43,338 nt of DNA, taken from contig JARLJU010000344.1 in assembly GCA_031291055.1 (NCBI GenBank), forward strand, positions 1 through 43,338. Reading direction: 5' to 3'. Positions 1 to 8,800 of the stretch are shown here, in pieces. The notes under the pieces were generated by a model. The model saw nothing but the letters and a program-made list of their open reading frames with translations, was not told the DNA's origin and searched no databases. The DNA is from Rudaea sp. Lineage in GTDB: Bacteria > Pseudomonadota > Gammaproteobacteria > Xanthomonadales > Rhodanobacteraceae. The translations under genes were made by a program, and so were the position numbers. The number at the start of each line of letters is the position of its first letter. Within the stretch, counting starts at the first letter, position 1.

Positions 1-96
1 CTGCGCATTCGCAGTAATCGTACCGGCCGCGGCGACTGCACCTAGCGACAATGCCAGGCGAACCGCCGACGATAATTTATTCACGTCGAGTCTCAT
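1..96 (-). CDS. TonB-dependent receptor, N-terminal fragment (partial)
   Basis: Only the first 32 codons are in the window; the gene continues past the left edge. The peptide begins MRLDVNKLSSAVRLALSLGA, continues through an alanine-rich core and reaches an ANAQ-type cleavage region. This is the style of long Sec leader seen on TonB-dependent outer-membrane receptors of Xanthomonadales. The ATG at 96 is preceded by a good Shine-Dalgarno (GGAGAG, about 5 nt spacing), which fixes the start although the ORF is short. Assignment to the receptor family rests on leader style only; another outer-membrane or secreted protein is possible. Confidence 0.6.
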   Translation of the reverse strand, partial: MRLDVNKLSSAVRLALSLGAVAAAGTITANAQ

Positions 97-115
97 TACA
101 CTCTCCAACGTCAGG

Positions 116-127
116 GTTGTATACAAC
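116..127. promoter_or_regulatory. Palindrome GTTGTATACAAC, candidate operator
   Basis: A perfect 12-bp palindrome lies about 20 bp upstream of the receptor start codon, overlapping a TATACA that could serve as a -10 box on the minus strand. The GT...AC symmetry with a TATA core resembles operators bound by HutC-type GntR regulators. No regulator gene is visible in the window, so the binding protein is unknown. Confidence 0.35.
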
Positions 128-280
128 AGATTCGGGACAAGCATTCCTTCCGTGGAATTGCCAAAACGGCGCGCCAAAAACCATGGCAGTAATCGATACT
201 AACAACATTTGCTTAACATGGGAATCCCCGAGCCGGCCCGGCGGCAAGCACTTGAAACAAGGAGGGATTCAGCGTACGAC

Positions 281-309
281 AACAAAAAGCCGGCATCTGT
301 TGCCGGCTT
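281..309 (-). terminator. Intrinsic terminator of the 406-1479 gene
   Basis: A perfect 9-bp stem (AAGCCGGCA / TGCCGGCTT, 287-295 and 301-309) with a 5-nt loop is followed on the minus strand by CTTTTTGTT. It lies about 100 bp past the stop codon of the leftward gene at 406. The T-rich tail is on the minus-strand side, so it acts for leftward transcription. Confidence 0.8.
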
Positions 310-405
310 CGACTTGCAAATCAGCTGAGTGCCGACTTGTTAAGTGCAGCTACCTCGAAACTTCACTGGTAGGAGGTAGAACGGGCGACGACCAATGAAT
401 CGTCT

Positions 406-1479
406 CTACAGATCCTGGTGATACTGCACGTAGGGCACGCGTGCCTGATTGATGTCGGCCTCATGGGCGCTGGGATCGGTCAGGGCCGGCAGATTGCCTG
501 ACGACCAGATATTCTGTGCGCCCACACTGAACACGCCGCGCCACGGCGAGCGCCAGGAGATGCCGAGGTCCAGGCTGCTCCAGCGCTGATTGCCATTGAT
601 CGAGTCGGCGGCGCCGAGGATTCGCCCAACGACCACCCCGCTGAAGTCGCCGCGATGCAGACCCAGACTTAGCGCCGCCTGATTCAGGCTGGGCAACAGC
701 GGCGCGCCGGGCGTCTCGAACTGGATGCGGCTGATGGCGGCGCCAAGATCCAGGCTCTGAGCATCGTTCAGGCGCCAGCGGCCCTGGGCTCCCAGACTGG
801 AATTCTGCACGTTGGTAAATTCGATTCCCGGGATTACCAGGGTCGGCAGGGCTTCGTTGCCCAGATTGGCGAACAGGTCCCACGCCGGACGCTGGTTCGC
901 CGGCTGATCGCCCAGGCGCAGCCAGGAGAGCCCATAGTTGAGATCCAGATCCAGGGCGCCCGCGTTGAAATCCGTACCCATACTCACGCTGCCGATGTGC
1001 CCTACAGCGGATTCGTTCACGCACAGGCCGCTTATGCCGAAGGCCGCGGTAGCGCTGCATCCCGGCGAAGGCGCTGTCGCATATAACGGAGTCAATACGA
1101 TGCCCTGGCCGAATTTTGCATAGGCCCTGGCATTGTCATTCACTCGCAGCGACACGCCGCCGGTAAAAAAGCTGGTGACATCGACCAGCTGCAAGTCAAC
1201 GGCAGAGCCGATTTGTGGCGACTGCGGCAAGGTCGGAGCTGCGCCGTTGCTGCTGCCGAACGCGACCAGAGCCAGAACGTGACCGTCAGGTGTGCCCCAC
1301 AACGGCAGCATGCCTGCGTTGCCGCCCAGGCCGTCGCGCGTGTGCAGCAGCTGATCCGTCAGCGTCCCCTGCTGGGCCCGAGCCAGTGCCGGATTCGCCG
1401 GAAAAACATCCACAGCCGCCTGCGCGAAGCCGATATTCGGCATCACGATCGAGAGAAGGATGGCGGTCAGAAAACGCAT
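406..1479 (-). CDS. Exported protein of unknown function, probably outer-membrane beta-barrel
   Basis: I do not recognise the family. The 357-residue product starts with a clear Sec signal peptide (MRFLTAILLSIVMPNIGFAQ, cleavage after FAQA). The rest alternates polar and aromatic residues in short beta-strand-like runs (for example SLDLGAAISRIQFE, GLSWLRLGD, FSVGAQNIWSS), as in beta-barrel proteins. It lacks the classical terminal Phe, ending HQDL. I chose ATG 1479 because it places the signal peptide at the N-terminus; a TTG seven codons upstream is the alternative, and neither has a strong ribosome site. Two Cys residues (CSATAAFGISGLC) could form a disulphide. Transcribed alone, with its own terminator. 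Confidence 0.6.
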   Translation of the reverse strand: MRFLTAILLSIVMPNIGFAQAAVDVFPANPALARAQQGTLTDQLLHTRDGLGGNAGMLPLWGTPDGHVLALVAFGSSNGAAPTLPQSPQIGSAVDLQLVDVTSFFTGGVSLRVNDNARAYAKFGQGIVLTPLYATAPSPGCSATAAFGISGLCVNESAVGHIGSVSMGTDFNAGALDLDLNYGLSWLRLGDQPANQRPAWDLFANLGNEALPTLVIPGIEFTNVQNSSLGAQGRWRLNDAQSLDLGAAISRIQFETPGAPLLPSLNQAALSLGLHRGDFSGVVVGRILGAADSINGNQRWSSLDLGISWRSPWRGVFSVGAQNIWSSGNLPALTDPSAHEADINQARVPYVQYHQDL

Positions 1480-1610
1480 GGTCGGTCGGTCGTGGCTCAA
1501 CTGTTTGTGATGGCAAAAAGGATCGGCAAGTTCCTGAAAGCGATAGATTTGGCGCGGCGCTCCAGTGCACAGCTTAGCGCAAATGATGAAAAATTAACAG
1601 TTCCGGCATC

Positions 1611-1646
1611 GCAGTTGCGGCACGCCAGGCAGTTGCGGCACGCCAG
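1611..1646. repeat. Perfect 18-bp tandem duplication
   Basis: The unit GCAGTTGCGGCACGCCAG occurs twice head to tail (1611-1628 and 1629-1646) in the intergenic region between the leftward exported-protein gene and the rightward GGDEF-EAL gene. It looks like a recent slippage duplication. Confidence 0.9.
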
Positions 1647-1731
1647 TCGGGGTATTGATAAAACATTCGGCCAAGGCCGCGAGAGATATCGCGGTATTCG
1701 GCGCGGGGTACGTGGAAAAGCCGCTACACTA

Positions 1732-1765
1732 GCAAAACCCAGGACAATGCAAAACCCAGGACAAT
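1732..1765. repeat. Perfect 17-bp tandem duplication just upstream of the GGDEF-EAL gene
   Basis: The unit GCAAAACCCAGGACAAT occurs twice head to tail (1732-1748 and 1749-1765), ending 9 bp before the start codon at 1775. Each copy contains an AGGA that could act as a ribosome-binding site, so the duplication may give two spaced Shine-Dalgarno-like sequences. Confidence 0.9.
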
Positions 1766-1774
1766 TACCTACGC

Positions 1775-4700
1775 ATGTCAGTGCTTCCGCGCATGCCATC
1801 CATCGCCACTTCGCCGAGTACCGAGAACCGCGTTGCGCAAGTGCGTGAAGCGGTTGAGGATTTCCCCGCGGCGGCGCTGATGGACTTGTTGCGTGCGGTT
1901 ACACCATTGGATATGGCTGGGGCATCGTGGCGCCTGCTCGCCGAGTGGCTGGGTGCAACCGATACCGAGCTTTGCTGGAGGCTGGCCGACCCTGCAAATC
2001 CGCCGTCAGCCTCTGCGAACCCGGCCCTGCAGCGACTTGCCCAGCAGGCGCTGGACAGCGGGGAACAAGTCGTCGAACTGGCCGCAGCCACGGTGCAGTG
2101 CAAGGCGTCTGTCGGCGTTGCAGCGCCGCTGCACGCGCAGGGCAGAATCGCGGCCGCGCTGGCCTGTGACTTGCCGGCGGATCTGTGGGCCGACCCACTG
2201 CACCGGGCGCGCTTCGATCGGGTGCTGCAGTTCATGGAGTTGCGCCTGCATGAAATGGGCGCGACCGAGGATTTGCGCCTGTCGGTGGCCAACCTGGAAC
2301 AGGCCGAGCGGCTGCAGCGTGCATTGTTCGCCATCGCCGACCAAGCCAGTGCCGATCGCGAGATGCCGGAGGTTTTCCGCGCCCTGCACGGCATTGTCGG
2401 CAGCCTGATGTATGCGGAAAACTTCTACATCGTGCTGTACGACGCCGCACGCGGCGTCTTTCGCTTCCCCTATTTCGTGGATGTCGCCGACAGCGACCCG
2501 CCGGAACCGGACCGCGAGTTCTCGATGGAGGAACGCGAACGCAGCATCACCTGGTATCTGCTCAAGCGCGGCGCTGCGTTGCGTGGAACAATCGCCGAAC
2601 TGGAAGCACAGGTCGATGGATCCCTGGCCGACTTCGGTCCCGATTGCGTGGACTGGCTCGGCGTGCCGCTGTTGCGCAGCGGCAAGGCCGTGGGTTGTAT
2701 CGTTGTGCAAAGTTATACCGAAAGCGCGCGCTACACCGAGCGTGATCAGGCGCTGCTGGCGTACGTCGCCCAGCACATCCAGACAACGCTGGAGCGGCGT
2801 TTCGTCCACGAGGAACTCGAGCGCCGCGTGAGCGAGCGCACCGATGCGCTGCGCGATGCCAACCGGTTGCTGCAGCAACAGGTGCTGGAACGGCAGCGCG
2901 GCGAACGCCTGCAGGCGGCATTGTTCCGCATCGCCGAACTGGCCAACAGTACCGAGAGTCTGGAAGATTTCTACGCCGCGGTGCACCGGGCGGTCGGCGG
3001 TCTGCTATACGCGCGCAACTTCTATATCGCCTTGCTCTCGGACGATCACACGTTCCTGACCTTCCCGTATTCGGTCGACGAACGCGATATGAAGCGCGAT
3101 CCGCGCAAGCTCGGCAACGGCTTGACCGAATATGTGCTGCGTACAGGCAATGTCCTGCTGGCGGACCGTGCCGGGCTGGAGCGGATCTATGCCAGCGGCG
3201 AGGCGCATCCGATCGGCGCCCGCTCGCGCAGCTGGCTTGGCGTGCCGCTGATCTGCGATGAGCGCCCGGTTGGCGTGCTCGCGGTGCAAAGCCATTCCGA
3301 CGAGCACCGTTACACGCCGCGCGATCAGGAACTGCTCACCTTCGTTTCCTACCATATCGCCAACGCGCTGGAGCGCAAGCGCAATGGCGAATCGCTCAAA
3401 CAGGCCTATGCCGAACTCGAGCAACGTGTGATCGAGCGCACCAGCGAACTGGCGACAGCCAACCGCGAGCTGCGCGAACACATCACGGTGCGCGAGCGCA
3501 TGGAGCGCCAGCTCAAGCACGAAACGCTGCACGATGCGCTCACCGGTTTGCCGAACCGCAATTTCCTGCTCGAACGGCTGAGTCAGGCATTGATCGCCTT
3601 CGCGCGCGATCCGCGCCGGCGCTTTGCCGTGCTGTTCCTGGATCTCGACCGCTTCAAGGTCGTCAACGATTCCGTCGGGCATCTGGTCGGCGACGAGTTG
3701 CTCAATGAAGTCGGCGGCCGCATCGCCGCGTGCCTTGAACCGCGCGATCTGGTTGCGCGCCTGGGCGGCGACGAATTCGCGATCCTGCTCAACGACATCG
3801 AAAATGCCGACGACGCCTGTGCCCTGGCACAGCGCATCATCGACGTGCTCAATGCACCGATCCGCCTGGGCGGCAAGGAAGTATTCACTTCGACCAGCAT
3901 CGGCATCGCGCTCGCCGCCTCGCGCTACAACAAGGCCGAAGAACTGCTGCGTGACGCCGATGTGGCCATGTACCGCGCCAAGGCCGAGGGGCGCCATCGC
4001 TATGCCCTGTTCGACGAGCACCTGCATCAGGAGGCGATGCAGTTGCTGGAGCTGGAAATCGACCTGCGCCGCGCAATTTCCAGAAATGAATTCGTACCGT
4101 TTTTCCAGCCGATCGTGCGCCTGTCCGATCGCGGCGTGGTCGGCTACGAAGCACTGCTGCGCTGGCAGCATCCGCAGCGCGGCCTGCTGCTGCCTGCTGA
4201 TTTTCTCGCCGTGGCCGAGGACAACGGTGCCGCCGAGCAGATCGACTGGCAGATGTTCGAGCGCGTGTTCGAGGTAGCACACCCGCTGCTGGTCAACAAC
4301 GGTTTCATCGGCATCAATCTCTCCGGCCGGCATTTTCGTTCCGACGTGCTCGACCAGCAATTGCTCGCGCTGTTGAAACGGCATGGCATCAGGCCTGAAA
4401 GCGTGCGCATCGAGGTGACCGAGCGCATGCTGATCGAGAATCCCCCGGCGGCCAAGCGCATGCTCGAAGCACTGCGCCGCGATGGCATGAGCGTTTCGCT
4501 CGACGATTTCGGCACCGGCTATTCGTCGCTGAGCTATCTGCATCAGTATCCGCTGCAGGCACTCAAGATCGATCGATCGTTCATCGCCGACCTTACGCCC
4601 GACAATGCCGGCGGCAGTGCCGCCGTGGTACGCGCCATCCTGGCGATGGCGGGCACGCTGGGCATGCAGGTGATCGCCGAAGGTATCGAGACCGAAGAGC

Positions 4701-4804
4701 AGCATCAGGCGCTGCTGCAGCTCGGCTGCGAATACGGCCAGGGTTTCCTGTTTGCGCGGCCAGCGCCTGCACACGTCTGGATCGAACGCTCGGCTGCGCC
4801 CTGA
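1775..4804 (+). CDS. GAF-GAF-GGDEF-EAL cyclic-di-GMP signalling protein
   Basis: A 1009-residue cytosolic protein with no signal peptide or TM segment. Order: an N-terminal helical region, GAF 1 (about 180-335), a linker helix, GAF 2 (about 378-532), a coiled-coil linker, a GGDEF domain with intact GGDEF at 664-668, and an EAL domain. EAL motifs are intact: EAL at 792-794, EVTER, DDFGTGYSSL at 910-919, KIDRSFI and AEGIETEEQ, so phosphodiesterase activity is expected. The usual RxxD inhibitory site before GGDEF reads EPRD, so product inhibition is probably absent. Either catalytic activity could dominate, controlled by ligand or redox input through the GAF domains. ATG 1775 follows the tandem AGGACAAT sequence; an in-frame ATG six codons later is also possible. 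Confidence 0.92.
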   Translation: MSVLPRMPSIATSPSTENRVAQVREAVEDFPAAALMDLLRAVTPLDMAGASWRLLAEWLGATDTELCWRLADPANPPSASANPALQRLAQQALDSGEQVVELAAATVQCKASVGVAAPLHAQGRIAAALACDLPADLWADPLHRARFDRVLQFMELRLHEMGATEDLRLSVANLEQAERLQRALFAIADQASADREMPEVFRALHGIVGSLMYAENFYIVLYDAARGVFRFPYFVDVADSDPPEPDREFSMEERERSITWYLLKRGAALRGTIAELEAQVDGSLADFGPDCVDWLGVPLLRSGKAVGCIVVQSYTESARYTERDQALLAYVAQHIQTTLERRFVHEELERRVSERTDALRDANRLLQQQVLERQRGERLQAALFRIAELANSTESLEDFYAAVHRAVGGLLYARNFYIALLSDDHTFLTFPYSVDERDMKRDPRKLGNGLTEYVLRTGNVLLADRAGLERIYASGEAHPIGARSRSWLGVPLICDERPVGVLAVQSHSDEHRYTPRDQELLTFVSYHIANALERKRNGESLKQAYAELEQRVIERTSELATANRELREHITVRERMERQLKHETLHDALTGLPNRNFLLERLSQALIAFARDPRRRFAVLFLDLDRFKVVNDSVGHLVGDELLNEVGGRIAACLEPRDLVARLGGDEFAILLNDIENADDACALAQRIIDVLNAPIRLGGKEVFTSTSIGIALAASRYNKAEELLRDADVAMYRAKAEGRHRYALFDEHLHQEAMQLLELEIDLRRAISRNEFVPFFQPIVRLSDRGVVGYEALLRWQHPQRGLLLPADFLAVAEDNGAAEQIDWQMFERVFEVAHPLLVNNGFIGINLSGRHFRSDVLDQQLLALLKRHGIRPESVRIEVTERMLIENPPAAKRMLEALRRDGMSVSLDDFGTGYSSLSYLHQYPLQALKIDRSFIADLTPDNAGGSAAVVRAILAMAGTLGMQVIAEGIETEEQHQALLQLGCEYGQGFLFARPAPAHVWIERSAAP

Positions 4805-4822
4805 TCCATCCTGTCGCGGCCG

Positions 4823-5707
4823 TCAGTGCGCCGTCCGCGTTGTTTGCACGCCGTGGTCGCCGCGAAAGATCTGTTCCAGATCGATGCGGTCGAACCTATA
4901 GCGCGTGTTGCAGAATTCACAGGTGACTTCGGCGGCGCCATCTTCCTGGACCGCAGCTTCGGCTTCGGCGTGGCCAAGCGAGCGCAGCATGCCGGCGACG
5001 CGTTCGCGTGAGCAACGGCAGCCGAAGGCGAGTGGGCGCGATGGGTATACGCGTGGCGATTCCTCGTGGAACAACCGCAGCAGCAACTGCTCGGCGGGCA
5101 GCGTCAGCAGCTCGGCGGGCGAGATGGTATCGAGCAGGACGCCAACACGGGTCCAGGCATCAGTATCCACTTCGCCACCACTGTCGGCCGGCAGCTGTTG
5201 CAGCATGAGTCCGGCGCAACGCGTTTCATCCGCTGCCAGCACGATGCGCGTGGGCAGTTGCTCGGAGCGCTCGAAATATTGTTCGAACAACCGGGCCAGG
5301 TCATTGTTCTCGACGGGCACGAGTCCCTGGTAGCGTTGTCCGCTGGCGGCGTTTTCTATCGTTATCGCGAGCAGGGGATCGATGCCGTCTGCAAGTTGAA
5401 AACCCGCTGCAGGTTCGTCTTGCCAGCGTGCCAGGCCACGCAGTCTGCCGTCGTGGCCGCATTCGGCGAACAGCAGGGTCAGCGGGCCACCGCTCTTGAG
5501 CTGGATCGACAACGAGCCCTCGAACTTGAGGTTGCCGGTCAGCAGCGCGCTGGCGGCCAGACTCTTGGCCAGCAACGTCCGTACCGGCGCAGGGTAGTCG
5601 GCGCGCTCGCGCACCTGCCGCCAGCTTTCTTCCAGTCGCACCAGGACACCGCGTACCTGGGCGCGTTCGAGCAGGAATCGTTGCAGGAAATCTCTGCTGT
5701 CGCTCAC
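4823..5707 (-). CDS. hslO: Hsp33 redox-regulated chaperone
   Basis: A 294-residue cytosolic holdase activated by oxidation. The C-terminal zinc site is complete: C230-x-C232 (FGCRCS) and C263-xx-C266 (VTCEFCNTRY). The N-terminal domain shows the typical AKSLAASALLTGNLKFEGSL and GLARWQDE stretches. I chose GTG 5707 (VSDSRDFLQRF) because it has a GGAG about 6 nt upstream and gives normal Hsp33 length; the frame stays open 39 codons further upstream but that part is unlike Hsp33. It converges with the GGDEF-EAL gene 18 bp away and is divergent from the subtilase gene. Confidence 0.95.
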   Translation of the reverse strand: MSDSRDFLQRFLLERAQVRGVLVRLEESWRQVRERADYPAPVRTLLAKSLAASALLTGNLKFEGSLSIQLKSGGPLTLLFAECGHDGRLRGLARWQDEPAAGFQLADGIDPLLAITIENAASGQRYQGLVPVENNDLARLFEQYFERSEQLPTRIVLAADETRCAGLMLQQLPADSGGEVDTDAWTRVGVLLDTISPAELLTLPAEQLLLRLFHEESPRVYPSRPLAFGCRCSRERVAGMLRSLGHAEAEAAVQEDGAAEVTCEFCNTRYRFDRIDLEQIFRGDHGVQTTRTAH

Positions 5708-5866
5708 ATCATCTCCGGAATGCGCCGAATGCGATTTCGGCCACGTGCTGCCCGCCATTATCCATGGAGCCCGGGCCCGGATCGAATCGGCTTTGCGATT
5801 GCCGCACCGCGCGCGCTTGCGCATACTCGTTGCGATGTTCCCGAAGACGCCTTGAAGATATTCGCC

Positions 5867-8800
5867 ATGTTGCCAACACGCGCCGTCCTGGCGGTCTCGA
5901 TGCTTTGTGCGCTGGCGCCGTTGGCGCGTGCCGCTATAGATCCGCGCATGCCGTTACCGGCCAGCGTGCCATTGCCCGCTGCGCTGAGCGCGGATGCCGG
6001 TCTGCTGCTGCTCAAGGGCGGTGCGTTTGATCCGCTGGTACAGCGTCTGGATTTCTCTGCCACGGGCGCCGCGGCGACCGTCGATGCGCGCTACGCGCTG
6101 GTGCAGTTCAAGGCGGGCACGTTGGCGCCGCGCGCCCATCTGCAACGGCTTGGCGCCGATGTCGTCGGTTACGTGCCGAACAATGCCTACCAGGTGCGCT
6201 TGAACGCGGGCAACCTGGACGGTCTGCGCGCCGACCCCGCGGTGCGCTGGGCGGACGCCATCACGGCGGGGATGAAACTCGATCCGGCCTTGTGGAGCGG
6301 CAATGCCGCCAGCCCGGGTACAGATGCCGCTGCCGATGCCAAGGCGATCGTGGTGGTTCACGGTTTCGCCGGCGAATCAGCGGGCACGCTGGCTGGTGCA
6401 CTGAAGAAATCGGTGGGCGACGCCATGGTCGTGCTCATCAATGAGCGCGCCGATGCTCCGCGGGTGCGTGTGCGCGTGCCTGCAACGGAACTGAGCAGGC
6501 TGATCGCGGCTGCAACAGCACTGGATGGAGTAGCCTGGGTCGAGCCGTTCCGTCAGCCGCGCGTGAGCAACGACGGCTCGCCCGGACCGCTGCAAGGCGA
6601 TGCCGCAACCTGTGCGACACCGGTTCCTCCTGCTTCCGGGCAAATGCCGTTTCCGTGTGCGAGCACGCCGATGTGGGACTACGGCCTGGTCGGCAACGGC
6701 CAGATTCTCGGCATCGCCGACACCGGTCTCGATCACAACGCGGCCTGGTTCAGTGCCTACACGTTCGCCAACCCCGGCGGCGGCACGACGACCAACGTGG
6801 AAATCACCGCCGCCGACAATCCCGCGCCGGTGCCGCCGGCCATTGGCCTGACCTATCCGCAGAACAAGGTCTACGCCTACTGGGTGCAGCCGGGCGCGAC
6901 CGCCTACGACAACACCCAGATCTGCCCCGGCGGGTTTCCCAATGAGTTCCACGGCACGCACACTTCCGGCACCCTGGCCGGCGATGCGGCGGGCACGTTT
7001 GGCGGCATCACCTATCTGGCAGCCACGCCGACCAATCCCAACCACGATCATGGCGACGGCATGGCGCCGAACGCGCAGATCCTGTTCCAGGACATAGGCA
7101 ACGACAACGATGGCTGCCTGTACATCAACGACCTGCGCGCCACGCTCGACCAGGCCTTTGCCGGTGGCGCGCGCATCCATTCCGACAGCTGGGGCAGTGC
7201 CGATGGCGGCGAGTACGAAGGCGACGACGCCGACGTCGATGCGGAAATGTGGAAATTGCAGGATATGCTCATCGCCGTCGCCGCCGGCAACAGTGGCCCA
7301 TCCAGCGTATCCACCGGTTCGCCCGGCAACGCCAAGAATGCGCTGACCGTAGGCGCGCTTGGCCACGACGTGAGCCAGATCGTAGCCTCGTTTTCCAGTC
7401 GCGGGCCGACGGCCGATGGCCGCCTCAAACCCGATATCGTCGCGCCCGGCGTCAACATTGTTTCCGCGCTTGGCGACAGCAGCAACGGCGCCACGATCGA
7501 GGCGCCGCAAACGCAGGCGCTGTCGGGCACGTCGATGGCCACGCCGACCACGGCCGGCAATGCCGCGTTGATGCGCGAGTATTTCAGCGAGGGTTTCTAT
7601 CCGCGCGGGACGCGCAACGGCGGCGATACGCTCAATCCCAGCGGCATGCTGATGAAGGCGGTCCTGCTCAATGGCACGCTGACGATCCCGCCGACGTGGC
7701 CGGACGACAACGTCGGCTGGGGGCGGATGTGGCTGGCGTCGAACCTGTATTTCGACTATGCGCCGGACGGCAGTGGCAGTGGCAGCACGCGACGCATGCG
7801 CTACTGGGAACGGCCGAATTCCGCCGGCATGGCAACCGGTGATGTGCACACGTATACATTGGCAAATGTGCAGGCCAGCCAGGAATTCCGCGTGACCCTG
7901 GTCTGGTACGATCCTGCCGCGGCGCTCGGCGCCGCCGTCGCACTGGTCAACAACCTCGATCTGGAAGTGGTCGCGCCCGATGGCACGCTGTACAGAGGCA
8001 ACGTGTTCCAGAACGCAGTGTCCGTTGCCGGTGGCAGTGCCGATGTCGTCAATACGGTTGAGGCTGTACGCCTGATCGCTCCGGTCGGCGGTGCGTATAC
8101 CTTGCGCGTCAGGGCCACCGGCGTGCCCGGCAATGGCGACGCCGGCAGCGATGCCCAGGGTTATGCACTCGTCGCCTCTGGAGCGTTCGGTCTGCCGGAT
8201 CAAGCGGCCCTGCCGGCGCCGACCGATGTTGCCGTGCGCGCCGACGACCTGGGCGGCATCGTCATCGGCTTTACGCCCGCCCCCGCAGCACAGGCCTATC
8301 AGCTGTACCGTGCGGCCGGTACCTGCGCCACTGCGCTGCAGGGGGATTTCCGCATGGTCGCAACCGCCAGCGGCGGCAGCCTGACTGATACCCTGAGCCA
8401 GGGCGGTTACAGCTATGCGTACGAAGTGCGTGGCGTGAGCAACGATGTCGAGGGTGAACATTCGTCCTGCGTCGACGCAGTCTCCAATGCTGCGTGCACC
8501 TTGCAGCCGAGTTTCGATCAGGCCGGCATCGCCGCGGCTGGCGCCAATGCCAGCTGCAGCGTGAATCTGACCTGGCCCGCCGCGACCTCGAACTGCCCCG
8601 CGGCCCCGGGTATACATTTCCAGGTTTCGCGCGATACCCATCCGTATTTCACCGCGCCAGGCGTGATTGCCAGCAGCGTCACTGCCGAGACCTACGCCGA
8701 TACCGCCGTCGTCGATGGCCAGCCCTACTACTACCAGATCATTGCGCTGGATGGCGCCAACAATGCCAGCGTACCGATGCGCACCGTCGGCACCACGCCA

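Larger units (their letters stand above)
97..405. other. Intergenic region upstream of the receptor gene
   Basis: This 309-bp stretch has no convincing gene. Its base composition is visibly more AT-rich than the flanking coding DNA. It carries the receptor's Shine-Dalgarno and probable promoter, a perfect 12-bp palindrome at 116-127, and an intrinsic terminator for the leftward gene at 406-1479. A 115-codon open frame on the plus strand starts at 51 inside the receptor gene on the opposite strand and has no recognisable protein features. Confidence 0.6.

Noticed and set aside
51..398. 115-codon plus-strand open frame at the left edge
   Set aside because: It begins inside the receptor gene on the opposite strand, spans its promoter and a terminator hairpin, and has no protein-like pattern or ribosome site.
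3005..4774. 589-codon minus-strand open frame opposite the GGDEF-EAL gene
   Set aside because: Antisense shadow of highly conserved GGDEF and EAL domains; no independent protein features.
5066..5866. Extended N-terminus for the S8 peptidase reading back through hslO
   Set aside because: The region is antisense to well-conserved Hsp33 coding sequence, and the signal peptide begins at ATG 5867.
6377..8641. 754-codon minus-strand open frame opposite the S8 peptidase
   Set aside because: Composition is dominated by Gly, Arg and Ala as expected for an antisense frame in GC-rich DNA; no ribosome site or recognisable family.
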